From: an uncultured Micavibrio sp.
Lineage (GTDB): Bacteria; Pseudomonadota; Alphaproteobacteria; Micavibrionales; UBA1664
Length of the DNA stretch: 43,154 nucleotides
Direction of reading: 5' to 3'
NCBI GenBank assembly: GCA_937896295.1
Contig: CALBME010000181.1
Coordinates: forward strand, 1 to 43,154
Shown here piece by piece: positions 9,039 through 16,219 of this stretch. Under the pieces are notes generated by a model. The model was not told the DNA's origin. It saw only the letters and a program-made list of their open reading frames with translations, and did no database searches. Position numbers and translations under genes: made by a program. How positions within the stretch are numbered: the first letter of the stretch is position 1; every line of letters starts with the position of its first letter.

Positions 9039-9697
9039 GCAAGCCCCAGGTTCTGGGCGAACAGCGCCGCCTGGGTGCGGTTTTTCGCACCCAGTTTGCG
9101 GCAAACCCCGGCGACATGCAGCTTGATGGTAGGCAGCTGCAGATTAAGGTCGCGGGCGATTTCTTTGTTCGAAACACCGCGGGCGAGGTAAATCAGCACC
9201 TCTTTCTCGCGCGGGGTCAGGGTTTCCAGCAACGCAACATCGGCGGCGCTGACCGGGCCTGCCTGACGCTCCGGCGCATCGGCATAATGGGACGGCATGA
9301 CATCCATGCCCTGATTGAGCGGGACGAAACGCTCACCCGCCAGCACCAGTTTGATGGCATTGAGCAGCGATGCCCCCGACATGGTCTTGGGAAAATACGC
9401 AACCGCGCCGCGCCCAAGGGCGCCCTTGACGTCCTCTTCCTCGGCGGTGCCGGACAGGATGGCGACTTTCTGGCCCGGAAACTTCGCCTGCAGCTGGGAA
9501 AGCCCCTCAAGACCCGCCATGCCCGGCATGCGCAGGTCCAGCAGGACCAGATCCACCTTCTTCAGAAGGGCCATCTGGTCCATCGCCTCAGGCAGCGACT
9601 TGGCCACGTCAATCTGCGCGCCCGGATTTTCGCGGCGCATGAATTCGACCAGAGCGTCGCGGAAAAGGGTGTGGTCGTCGGCAATCAGAAGATGCAT
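9035..9697 (-). CDS. NarL/LuxR-family DNA-binding response regulator
   Basis: This 220-aa two-domain regulator has a receiver with acidic residues D7/D8, phospho-acceptor D54 (VLLDLRMPG), switch residue in ILSGTAE and K104 (YFPKTMSG). A linker leads to a C-terminal LuxR helix-turn-helix (LTPREKEVLIYLARGVSNKEIA, then PTIKLHVAGVCRKLGAKNR). It is expected to bind DNA when phosphorylated, probably by the kinase whose GTG start overlaps its stop. The targets are unknown. Receiver order and spacing are intact, so nothing suggests degeneration. Confidence 0.93.
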   Translation of the reverse strand: MHLLIADDHTLFRDALVEFMRRENPGAQIDVAKSLPEAMDQMALLKKVDLVLLDLRMPGMAGLEGLSQLQAKFPGQKVAILSGTAEEEDVKGALGRGAVAYFPKTMSGASLLNAIKLVLAGERFVPLNQGMDVMPSHYADAPERQAGPVSAADVALLETLTPREKEVLIYLARGVSNKEIARDLNLQLPTIKLHVAGVCRKLGAKNRTQAALFAQNLGLA

Positions 9698-9765
9698 GGC
9701 TACCAGTCTAACCTATTCCGGCTGGGCTGGGAATCCGGCATGACCCCGTCCAAAGGATAGGGTGT

Positions 9766-11703
9766 TTATTTGTTGTAGGAAATACGGTCGATCTGAAGCG
9801 CAGGCTGGCGGCTGTTGGACAGCTTGGCCTGGTAGACGGCATAACCTTCCATGACGCGCTGGACATAGTTGCGGGTCTCATACACCGGGATGGATTCCAT
9901 CCAGTCGATGACATCCAGACGCCCCGAACGCGGATCGCCGAACTGCTTGACCCACTGGTTCACGCGGCCCGGACCGGCGTTATACGCAGCAATCGCCATG
10001 GGCAGCGAACCGTCGAAGCGATCCATCAGCTCGCTGATATACATCGAGCCGAGCGCGACATTGTGTTCGGGCTTCGAGGTCAGCCATGCGGTGTTGTGCA
10101 CCAGCTTGTTCTTCTTGGCCGTATGGGTACCGGTGGCCGGCATGATCTGCATCAGGCCAAGCGCGCCCGCGGATGAAACCGCGTTGGGATCGAACTGGCT
10201 TTCCTGGCGGATCAGCGCGTGGACAAGCGCCTTGTCGGCACCCGACATGCCCCCCATGGCAGGCAGCGTCGGAAACTCGTAATCGGCCAGGTAAATACCG
10301 GCCTTGCCCGCTTCCTTGGCGACCTTGACCGCGACATCGATCTGCCCGATCGACGATGCAAAACCGGCCAGCTGGGCGTAATCCTGCGGCGTCTGGGCCG
10401 ATTTCATCATGGCGCGCATGAACTGGGCACGCTGTTCCTTCAGCCCCGCCTTGTGCAGCATTTTGGCGGCCTGCGTGAGGCTGTTGTTTTCAAACGCCGC
10501 CTTGTCGGCCGGGGTGATGACGGGGCGGTCCCCGTTCGCAAGGTCCAGCGGCATGTGAATGCGCGCAGCCGCCTGCTGGCCGTAAAACGTGGTCGGGAAA
10601 CGCGCAGCGACCTGGTACCACTGCAGCGCGATATCGCGGCTGCCCATGACCTCGGACGCGCGGCCCGCCCAATAGGCGGCACGCGAACGGGTAATCGGCG
10701 TCTGGGCGCTGTTGAACAGGCGCTCAAAGTGATCGAACGCCTGCCCCGGCTGATTGGTGAAGCGCAAGGCAAGCCAGCCGGCAAAGAATTCAGCGGTGGC
10801 GAAATCCTGCCCCTCCGGCGGAAGGCCGTGATTGGCGGCCAGACGGTAGGCCGTGCGGTAATCGCCCTGTTCGAATTTACGGCGGGCCAGAATGTTGCGT
10901 TCTTTCCACCATGCCGCCGGGTCGGTCGTGGATGCGGCGGGCGGCGCATCGTTCAGCAGGGCGATGGCATCGTCCGTGTCGTCGTTGTTGCGGCGGAACT
11001 GCACGCGCGAGAGCAAAAGCCCCGTATCGTTGAGCAGGCCGCGCGGCACCGCACCGATGCGGGCGGCAGCCCCCTTGTCACCTTCCTGCAGGGCGACGCG
11101 CGCCTCGACCACCTGCTGGTAGCCACGCCCGATCATGGCGGCAAGCGCACGCGCAGGCGTGTATTGTTTTTCGCCCATAATACGCTCAAGGCGGCGGACA
11201 TGGTCGGCCTGCCCCAGATAATTGCCGTAGCGTTCGATGATTTCGTTCTGTTCGTCGACGCTTAAATTCGCATCGACCCACCACGGACGGATCACGTTGG
11301 CCGCCTCGCCCGAACGGCCCTGACGCTCCATCGCCGCCATGTAACGTTTCATACCCGCCGCGGTGACGGGCGTATTGCGGGCGAACCAGTTGAGGACCTG
11401 CGCATCGCTCAGATCGGAAGGCAGGCGCGTTTCCGCGGCGCGGCTCAGCCTGTCGGCCCCCGGCCAGTCGGGATGGCGGCTGACAAAGGCGGCAATGTCG
11501 GAAAAGCTGACATTCGGATCGCCCGAGGTCAGATACATCCACGTGACCACGTCGCGGGCGGTGCCCGAGCCGGCCTCGGACCGGGCGGCGGACCAGTTCC
11601 CGCGCGAGGCGTCTTTGAGGGCCTGGGTGGTGTTGGCGGCATGCGCCGTCCCCACACCGAGAAGGCCCAAAGCAAAAAGTGTTAATGCGGCATGGCGGAT
11701 CAT
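9766..11703 (-). CDS. slt: soluble lytic murein transglycosylase (Slt70-like)
   Basis: This periplasmic enzyme cleaves the glycan strands of peptidoglycan to 1,6-anhydro ends. The 645-aa protein starts with a signal peptide (ALTLFALGLLGVGTAHA, about 6-22). A long alpha-superhelical U-domain follows, with helical hairpin repeats. The C-terminal catalytic domain has LIRQESQFDPNAVSSAGALG with the catalytic Glu, then LMQIMPATG, AIAAYNAGPGRVNQW and a final SIPVYETRNYVQRVMEGY. Length is in the Slt70 range. It is divergent from smpB and stands alone. Confidence 0.94.
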   Translation of the reverse strand: MIRHAALTLFALGLLGVGTAHAANTTQALKDASRGNWSAARSEAGSGTARDVVTWMYLTSGDPNVSFSDIAAFVSRHPDWPGADRLSRAAETRLPSDLSDAQVLNWFARNTPVTAAGMKRYMAAMERQGRSGEAANVIRPWWVDANLSVDEQNEIIERYGNYLGQADHVRRLERIMGEKQYTPARALAAMIGRGYQQVVEARVALQEGDKGAAARIGAVPRGLLNDTGLLLSRVQFRRNNDDTDDAIALLNDAPPAASTTDPAAWWKERNILARRKFEQGDYRTAYRLAANHGLPPEGQDFATAEFFAGWLALRFTNQPGQAFDHFERLFNSAQTPITRSRAAYWAGRASEVMGSRDIALQWYQVAARFPTTFYGQQAAARIHMPLDLANGDRPVITPADKAAFENNSLTQAAKMLHKAGLKEQRAQFMRAMMKSAQTPQDYAQLAGFASSIGQIDVAVKVAKEAGKAGIYLADYEFPTLPAMGGMSGADKALVHALIRQESQFDPNAVSSAGALGLMQIMPATGTHTAKKNKLVHNTAWLTSKPEHNVALGSMYISELMDRFDGSLPMAIAAYNAGPGRVNQWVKQFGDPRSGRLDVIDWMESIPVYETRNYVQRVMEGYAVYQAKLSNSRQPALQIDRISYNK

Positions 11704-11799
11704 GATTCAAAGCCTAAATGCTTCGCCCGGAAAAAGCCAAGCAAAACGACTGTTTATGTATTGCCAGTTTCATGCCAGATTCAGCACAAAGAAACGGGT

Positions 11800-11841
11800 C
11801 CCCGCGCACCAAGGGTTGGTGTGGCGGCTTGGGGCGCGGGG
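11800..11841 (+). promoter_or_regulatory. Predicted stem-loop covering the smpB ribosome binding site
   Basis: Eight-base arms CCCCGCGC (11800-11807) and GCGCGGGG (11834-11841) are fully complementary. The right arm ends two bases before the smpB ATG at 11844 and contains the only purine-rich ribosome-binding candidate. Between the arms lies a second small hairpin, ACCAA-GGG-TTGGT (11808-11820). The fold would hide the initiation region. That it regulates translation is inference. Confidence 0.45.
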
Positions 11842-11843
11842 TA

Positions 11844-12344
11844 ATGAGCGTGAGCGATAACAAAGATAAAAAACGTAAGAATTTCCTCACGGCCGGGCAA
11901 CCGATCGCCGTCAACAAGCGCGCGCGCTACGATTATTTTCTCGAAAGCCCGATTGAGGCGGGCCTGCAGCTGACCGGGTCCGAGGTCAAATCGCTGCGGT
12001 CCGGCCATGCCTCGATTGCCGAGGCATATGTCGCGGAATATGGCGGCGAACTGTTCCTCGTCAACGCCTCGATCGAGGATTACAAGATGGCCAACGCCCT
12101 GGCCACCCACGCCCCCAAGCGCCCGCGCAAATTGCTTCTGCATAAAAAGGAAATCGCCCGCTTCATCGGCGCGATCCAGCGCGAAGGCTACACCGTCATC
12201 CCCACCCGCCTGTACTTCAACGCCCGCAACACGGCCAAGATCGAAATCGCACTGGGTCAGGGCAAGAAATTGCATGACAAGCGCGCAACCGAAAAGAAAC
12301 GCGACTGGAACCGCGAAAAGCGGCGCCTTCTGAAAAAAGACTGA
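11844..12344 (+). CDS. smpB: SsrA (tmRNA)-binding protein SmpB
   Basis: SmpB binds tmRNA and delivers it to stalled ribosomes for trans-translation. The 166-aa product shows the OB-fold signatures KRARYDYFLESPIEAGLQL, TGSEVKSLRSGHASIAEAYV and the basic C-terminal tail (GKKLHDKRATEKKRDWNREK). The frame is open upstream to 11718, which would add 42 residues with no family resemblance. I choose ATG 11844, which gives the usual length. The start sits directly after a strong stem-loop. Promoter and any tmRNA gene are not evident in the window. Confidence 0.95.
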   Translation: MSVSDNKDKKRKNFLTAGQPIAVNKRARYDYFLESPIEAGLQLTGSEVKSLRSGHASIAEAYVAEYGGELFLVNASIEDYKMANALATHAPKRPRKLLLHKKEIARFIGAIQREGYTVIPTRLYFNARNTAKIEIALGQGKKLHDKRATEKKRDWNREKRRLLKKD

Positions 12345-12487
12345 CGCCCGTTTGCGTTTTACGCATGGCTTCCCCGCTTAAACCGCAAAGGTCGCCAGGC
12401 CCTTGTTGGGGAAATAGCAATACACCTGCTGCAACGCAAAACCGCGCAATTGCGCTGGCTTATGACCATTCCCCTACTCGCGCCCAC

Positions 12488-12506
12488 ACAAAGAACTTTG
12501 TTTTTT
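12488..12506 (+). terminator. Weak terminator-like element between smpB and the zeta-like gene
   Basis: A short AT-rich hairpin ACAAA-GAAC-TTTGT is followed by a T-run within the 250-base gap 12345-12594. The same gap holds a 12-base perfect palindrome GCGCAATTGCGC at 12444-12455. Stem stability is low, so this is only a possible smpB terminator. Confidence 0.3.
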
Positions 12507-12540
12507 ACAAATCAATAATGGTCAAAAAATAAATTGGACT

Positions 12541-12581
12541 CTTGTCAAAAGAGGATTATGGCTCGCCCCATAACTGACAAG
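12541..12581 (+). promoter_or_regulatory. Nested stem-loop in the leader of the zeta-like gene
   Basis: Outer arms CTTGTCA (12541-12547) and TGACAAG (12575-12581) enclose inner arms TTATGG (12556-12561) and CCATAA (12567-12572) with the loop CTCGCC. The outer right arm runs directly into the purine-rich AAGGAAATGAAAACAA before the ATG at 12595, so folding would partly cover the ribosome binding site. The role is inferred. Confidence 0.45.
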
Positions 12582-12594
12582 GAAATGAAAACAA

Positions 12595-13485
12595 ATGTCC
12601 CGCCCGATCGTCCCTCAGAGCGTCATCATGCGTTATCTGAGCGGCTACTCCGAACGCCAGCTCAATGAAATCGAAGACACATACGAAAAAATTCACGCCG
12701 AACTCTTCGCAGGCCCCCTCTTCCTGAAACAGGACCGCATCCTGCTCCTGACTGCCGGCGCTGCCGGTGCAGGAAAATCCACCCATCTCAAGGCCAAGGT
12801 CGATAAAATCGCCCGCACCGAAGGCCGCCGTTTCGTTCATATCGACATCGACCAGATCCTGCCCCAGTTCCCGTCCTTCAAATGGTGCGCAGGCCAGCTG
12901 AGCGAATATTTCATGGATGTGAAGACCGACGAGCATCGCCGCGCCCTGCGCGAAACGACGACGGAATGGACGCTGGCTGCCAAGCACGTGGCCGACCGCC
13001 TGCTCAACGATGCGGTCGCCCTGGGCGTGCCGGTGGCGTTCGAGACATCCGCGCACAACAACCACATTCAGGATTTCTTCGAAGGTGCCCGCGCCAACGG
13101 CTATCAGATCGAAATTGACCTGTGCGATGCCCCCCTCTCGGTCAAGCAGGACGCAAGCCGCGAACGTTTTGACCGCGGCGAAGCCTATGTCGATCCCGCC
13201 GCCATTACGCGCAAGCACGAAGACGTCATCACGAACATGCCGAACTTTGCGCGCAACGCCGACCGCCTCAACATTCTGTGGCGCGAACATGCGCACAAGG
13301 ATCTGACGCTGGTGGCAACGTCGGAGCCGTCCGGCAATACGATCCACGACCGTCACGGCGCCAAATGCTTCGATGACACCCATCGCGGCGACGCCGGAAT
13401 CACGGTCGGCACCATGCTGCAGATGACCATGCATGCCCGCGCCCAGCGCGCCAACCAGAGCTTCCCCCGCACGACCCTGGGCTAA
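12595..13485 (+). CDS. zeta-toxin-like P-loop kinase family protein
   Basis: The 296-aa protein has a Walker A motif at residues 55-63 (GAAGAGKST) after a hydrophobic strand, then VHIDIDQILPQFP at about 81-93 with two aspartates in the place where zeta/PezT kinases hold the catalytic acid. FETSAHNNH follows, and SRERFDRGEAYVDP carries the arginines expected in the lid. These fit the zeta-toxin family, whose known members phosphorylate UDP-N-acetylglucosamine. No small antitoxin gene lies beside it: smpB is 250 bases upstream and recA is convergent downstream. It may be a housekeeping small-molecule kinase rather than a toxin. An RNA hairpin lies just before the start. Confidence 0.75.
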   Translation: MSRPIVPQSVIMRYLSGYSERQLNEIEDTYEKIHAELFAGPLFLKQDRILLLTAGAAGAGKSTHLKAKVDKIARTEGRRFVHIDIDQILPQFPSFKWCAGQLSEYFMDVKTDEHRRALRETTTEWTLAAKHVADRLLNDAVALGVPVAFETSAHNNHIQDFFEGARANGYQIEIDLCDAPLSVKQDASRERFDRGEAYVDPAAITRKHEDVITNMPNFARNADRLNILWREHAHKDLTLVATSEPSGNTIHDRHGAKCFDDTHRGDAGITVGTMLQMTMHARAQRANQSFPRTTLG

Positions 13486-13506
13486 ACCAAAACCTTAAAA
13501 ACGCAC

Positions 13507-13538
13507 AAAAAAGAGCCGCCCTGCAACAGGCGGCTCTT
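13507..13538 (-). terminator. recA terminator
   Basis: Read on the minus strand, a GC-rich hairpin with arms AAGAGCCGCC (13511-13520) and GGCGGCTCTT (13529-13538) runs into a T-run (A-run at 13507-13512 on the plus strand). It lies about 28 bases beyond the recA stop. On the plus strand no T-run follows, so it mainly serves recA. Confidence 0.85.
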
Positions 13539-13566
13539 ATGTGCTGGGTAACCGGGGGTTAACTGG

Positions 13567-14730
13567 TTATCCCGCTTTCTTTTTGATCGGGGCGACCTTG
13601 GTCTTCGGGGCGTCGTCGCCCTCCGCTTCCGGGTTGGTGCCCTCGGCATCGTCCTCTTTCTCGCCCGTCAGCATGTTCTCGGCGATATGGCCGGCATTGC
13701 CGCGGATCTTGTCCTCAATCGCCTTGGCGATGTCGGGATTGGTTTTGAGGAATTCGCGGGCGTTCTCACGGCCCTGTCCGATGCGCTGGCCATCATACGA
13801 GAACCATGCGCCCGATTTTTCGACCAGGTTGGCCGCGACGCCCATGTCGAGCACCTCGCCCATCTTGGAAATGCCCTGACCGTAGAGAATGTCGAAATCG
13901 ACAACGCGGAACGGCGGGGCCAGCTTGTTTTTCACGACCTTGGCGCGGGTCTGGTTGCCGATCACTTCCTCGCGTTCCTTCAGCTGACCGATACGGCGGA
14001 TATCGATACGCACCGACGCATAGAATTTGAGTGCGTTGCCGCCCGTCGTCGTTTCGGGATTGCCGAACATGACGCCGATTTTGCTGCGGATCTGGTTGAT
14101 GAAAATAACACAGGTGCGCGACTTGGAAATCGACCCCGTAAGCTTGCGCAGCGCCTGCGACATCAGGCGGGCCTGCAGGCCCATGTGGCTGTCGCCCATT
14201 TCGCCTTCCAGTTCGGCACGCGGCACGAGGGCGGCAACCGAGTCGACCACCAGCACATCGATCGCGCCGGAACGCACCAGCGTATCGGCGATTTCAAGCG
14301 CCTGTTCGCCGGCATCGGGCTGCGAGATCAGCAGTTCGTCCAGGTTGCAGCCCAGTTTGCGGGCATAGACCGGGTCCAGCGCGTGTTCGGCGTCGACGAA
14401 GGCGCAGGTGCCGCCGGTTTTCTGGGCCTCGGCAATGATCTGCAGGGCCAGCGTGGTTTTACCAGAGCTTTCAGGCCCGTAAATTTCAACGATACGGCCG
14501 CGGGGCACGCCGCCGATGCCAAGCGCGATATCGAGACCGAGCGAACCGGTCGAAATCGATTCAACCTCCATCGCCATGGCAGCATCGCCGCCCAGCTTCA
14601 TGATCGACCCCTTGCCGAAGGCACGTTCGATCTGGCCCAGGGCCGCGTCGAGGGCTTTGTTGCGTTCGGCAGTCTGGGCGGGTGTTTTGCTCATGGCATC
14701 TTTCTTTGCTTTGAAGTCTTCAACGGACAT
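13567..14730 (-). CDS. recA: recombinase RecA
   Basis: RecA forms filaments on single-stranded DNA for homologous recombination and triggers LexA self-cleavage. The 387-aa protein has the Walker A EIYGPESSGKTTLALQ, Walker B LVVDSVAAL, loop L1 with SHMGLQARLMSQALRKLT, and loop L2 around FINQIRSKIGVMFGNPETTTGG. An acidic, lysine-ended tail follows (EKEDDAEGTNPEAEGDD...KKKAG). The start at 14730 has AAGGGGA eight bases upstream. An internal Met at residue 13 (MSKTPAQ) would be an alternative but lacks such a site. Two tandem SOS boxes lie 46-84 bases upstream, so damage induction is expected. Confidence 0.98.
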   Translation of the reverse strand: MSVEDFKAKKDAMSKTPAQTAERNKALDAALGQIERAFGKGSIMKLGGDAAMAMEVESISTGSLGLDIALGIGGVPRGRIVEIYGPESSGKTTLALQIIAEAQKTGGTCAFVDAEHALDPVYARKLGCNLDELLISQPDAGEQALEIADTLVRSGAIDVLVVDSVAALVPRAELEGEMGDSHMGLQARLMSQALRKLTGSISKSRTCVIFINQIRSKIGVMFGNPETTTGGNALKFYASVRIDIRRIGQLKEREEVIGNQTRAKVVKNKLAPPFRVVDFDILYGQGISKMGEVLDMGVAANLVEKSGAWFSYDGQRIGQGRENAREFLKTNPDIAKAIEDKIRGNAGHIAENMLTGEKEDDAEGTNPEAEGDDAPKTKVAPIKKKAG

Positions 14731-14775
14731 GTGGTGTTCCCCTTATTAGCGTGTTTTCTCTGTGATTCCGAGGAT

Positions 14776-14790
14776 GAACAAAAATAGAAC
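14776..14790. promoter_or_regulatory. SOS box 1 (GAAC-N7-GAAC), recA-proximal
   Basis: GAACAAAAATAGAAC matches the alphaproteobacterial LexA direct repeat GAAC-N7-GAAC (GTTC-N7-GTTC on the recA strand). It is 46 bases upstream of the recA ATG and should overlap its promoter. Confidence 0.85.
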
Positions 14791-14799
14791 ATCGGTCAA

Positions 14800-14814
14800 G
14801 AACAAAAAAAGAAC
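14800..14814. promoter_or_regulatory. SOS box 2 (GAAC-N7-GAAC)
   Basis: GAACAAAAAAAGAAC is a second perfect direct repeat, 24 bases from box 1 start to start. Two operators in tandem suggest tight LexA control of recA. Confidence 0.8.
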
Positions 14815-14822
14815 ATTTCCGC

Positions 14823-14851
14823 TTGACGGTGCATAAGGAACCGGATTAGCT
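14823..14851 (+). promoter_or_regulatory. Possible promoter of the small SOS-linked gene
   Basis: TTGACG (14823-14828) is a good -35 match. A 17-base spacer leads to TTAGCT, which is a poor -10. If used, transcription would start near 14858, just before SOS box 3. Tentative. Confidence 0.3.
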
Positions 14852-14864
14852 TGTGGAACGTTTG

Positions 14865-14879
14865 GAACATTAGAAGAAC
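14865..14879. promoter_or_regulatory. SOS box 3 (GAAC-N7-GAAC), proximal to the small gene
   Basis: GAACATTAGAAGAAC is a third perfect direct repeat, 38 bases upstream of the divergent ATG at 14918 and 135 bases from the recA start. Its position favours control of the small gene on the plus strand. Confidence 0.75.
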
Positions 14880-14917
14880 AAACACCCACCCGTCCTTATA
14901 ATCCTTAGGAGTTTATC

Positions 14918-15223
14918 ATGCCGAACAAGTTTGAAGTCAGAATCGACAAAATCCGCCTGCGTGGCGACGGCCGCAACGTCCCGGCCCTGCAGGACAAGTA
15001 TATCGCCCGTGCCGGCGGCGGCGCCTATATGGCCGTCGCCCCGTCCGAAGACGGCGCCATCCGTGAAGTCCTGCGCAACATGCGCATGCATTACCGCCGC
15101 ATGGGCGTAGGGTCGCACAGCATGTCCGACCGTATCCTCAAGGCGCTGCACACCCCCGTGGAACGCGTGCCGGGGGCCGCCAACGACATCCGCACCTTCC
15201 CGGTCGCGGTCCTGAATTCCTAA
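14918..15223 (+). CDS. Unrecognised 101-aa protein, probably SOS-controlled
   Basis: The start ATG at 14918 is preceded by AGGAG at a spacing of six, so expression is credible. The product is small and basic, without signal peptide or membrane segment. It opens with MPNKFEVRIDKIRLRGDG and has an arginine/methionine-rich helix (REVLRNMRMHYRRMGVGSHS), followed by SDRILKALHTPVERVPG. I do not recognise the family. It is divergent from recA, and an SOS box stands 38 bases before its start, so co-induction with recA is likely. Its stop codon overlaps the pdxT stop tail to tail (15220-15223). The basic character would suit nucleic-acid or protein binding, but this is guesswork. Confidence 0.75.
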   Translation: MPNKFEVRIDKIRLRGDGRNVPALQDKYIARAGGGAYMAVAPSEDGAIREVLRNMRMHYRRMGVGSHSMSDRILKALHTPVERVPGAANDIRTFPVAVLNS

Positions 15224-15792
15224 ACCTGTGAGATGAAATCGCGGTGCATGGGGGATGGATAATCCATCGTCAGCTCCGCGTGAAAGGATGAAAGCCGATG
15301 CTGACCGTATTTGAGCCACACCGGGATGTCGCCCTCTTTCGCGAGAATCTCTACCGTATCCGCCACATGCGTCACCACGGGTGCGCGGATGAAGCTGACC
15401 TCGTAGCCGGCGATGGTGCCGATATGGCTGTCCAGCTGTCGTCCGTATCCGTTGCGAACGATTTCTACGGGCATTAGGCCGAAACTTTTCTGTGTTTTGG
15501 TTTTGCTTTCATCCACCCAGACCTTGTCGGCCATCAGAATGGACCCCGCGCAAATGCCCCAGACGGATTTTCTAGCGAAATTGGACGCCAGCACGTCCCA
15601 AAGGCCGAAGGTTTCGATCAGCTTCAACATGGTCGTGCTTTCGCCGCCCGGCAGGATATAGGCGTCCGCCCCATCAATCTCTGCTGCCGTTTTGACGGCC
15701 CTGAACACACCGCCCGCAGCCTCGATATGCGGCTGGTGCCGATCGACACAGCCCTGCAGGGCCAGAACACCGATGATGGGTTTATGCGGCAT
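15220..15792 (-). CDS. pdxT: pyridoxal 5'-phosphate synthase, glutaminase subunit PdxT
   Basis: PdxT hydrolyses glutamine and channels ammonia to PdxS for PLP synthesis. The 190-aa protein has the class I amidotransferase elements: GVLALQG near the start, the oxyanion segment PGGESTTM (48-55), the nucleophile C81 in WGICAGS, and the H171/E173 pair in FHAELT. The local sequence GCVDRHQPHIEAAG and GYGRQLDSH differ slightly from the common GDVREH and FGRQVDSF, but the catalytic triad is complete. It overlaps the upstream VOC gene by 11 bases and is the last cistron of pdxS-VOC-pdxT. Confidence 0.93.
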   Translation of the reverse strand: MPHKPIIGVLALQGCVDRHQPHIEAAGGVFRAVKTAAEIDGADAYILPGGESTTMLKLIETFGLWDVLASNFARKSVWGICAGSILMADKVWVDESKTKTQKSFGLMPVEIVRNGYGRQLDSHIGTIAGYEVSFIRAPVVTHVADTVEILAKEGDIPVWLKYGQHRLSSFHAELTMDYPSPMHRDFISQV

Positions 15793-16219
15793 GGCGTTGC
15801 CCCAGATCCTGATAGAACCGTAACAGATAGCCGTCCGGATCGCTGACGATGAACTGGCGGTTACCTACCTCGTAATCCGTCTTGCGATACCAACGTGTTT
15901 CAATGGGCAGGAAAATGGAGGCGTTTGCGGCGTTGACGGCAGCGTATAAAGCCTCAACCTCGCTGACCTCGATCTGGAAGTTGATGCCGCGCCCGAATGG
16001 CGCCTCCAGCGACCCTGATATCCACGCGCGGGTGGTGTCTTCGCCGGGTGCCGGGACCTCTCCCAGCATCAGTTCCGCGCCCTCGCGCTCCAGATAGGCA
16101 AAGCCGGACTCCGGGCGGTCGTAGAGAATGCGGAAGCCCGCAATGCGGGTGTAGAAATCAAGACTGACCCGCAGATCCCGGCACAAAAGTTCCGGGACCA
16201 GCGTAGGCTTACCAGCCAC
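15782..16219 (-). CDS. VOC-fold (glyoxalase/bleomycin-resistance-like) protein
   Basis: The 145-aa protein has the paired beta-alpha-beta-beta-beta units of the vicinal-oxygen-chelate fold: LVPELLCRDLRVSLDFYTRIAGF at the start, FAYLEREGAELMLGE, then INFQIEVSEVEALYAAVNAA and the terminal RQFIVSDPDGYLLRFYQDLG. It resembles bleomycin-binding and glyoxalase relatives, but the substrate cannot be told from sequence. It lies between pdxS and pdxT and overlaps each by 11 bases, so it is translated with them. A link to PLP metabolism or carbonyl detoxification is inference. Confidence 0.85.
   Translation of the reverse strand: MAGKPTLVPELLCRDLRVSLDFYTRIAGFRILYDRPESGFAYLEREGAELMLGEVPAPGEDTTRAWISGSLEAPFGRGINFQIEVSEVEALYAAVNAANASIFLPIETRWYRKTDYEVGNRQFIVSDPDGYLLRFYQDLGQRHAA

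Noticed and set aside
9039..9104. Longer start of the hybrid kinase
   Set aside because: It would run 66 bases further into the response regulator gene. GTG 9038 overlaps the regulator stop as GTGA and leads directly into the membrane helix.
6735..9191. 818-codon open frame on the plus strand opposite the hybrid kinase
   Set aside because: It is the mirror of a high-GC kinase gene. Its translation is rich in His/Arg/Gln with no domain, while the minus strand shows complete kinase motifs.
11718..11843. N-terminal extension of SmpB
   Set aside because: The frame is open, but the 42 residues do not resemble SmpB and the region folds as a hairpin. The ATG at 11844 gives normal length.
14856..14868. 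Fourth SOS box GAAC-N5-GAAC
   Set aside because: Spacer is five, not seven, so it does not match the LexA repeat.
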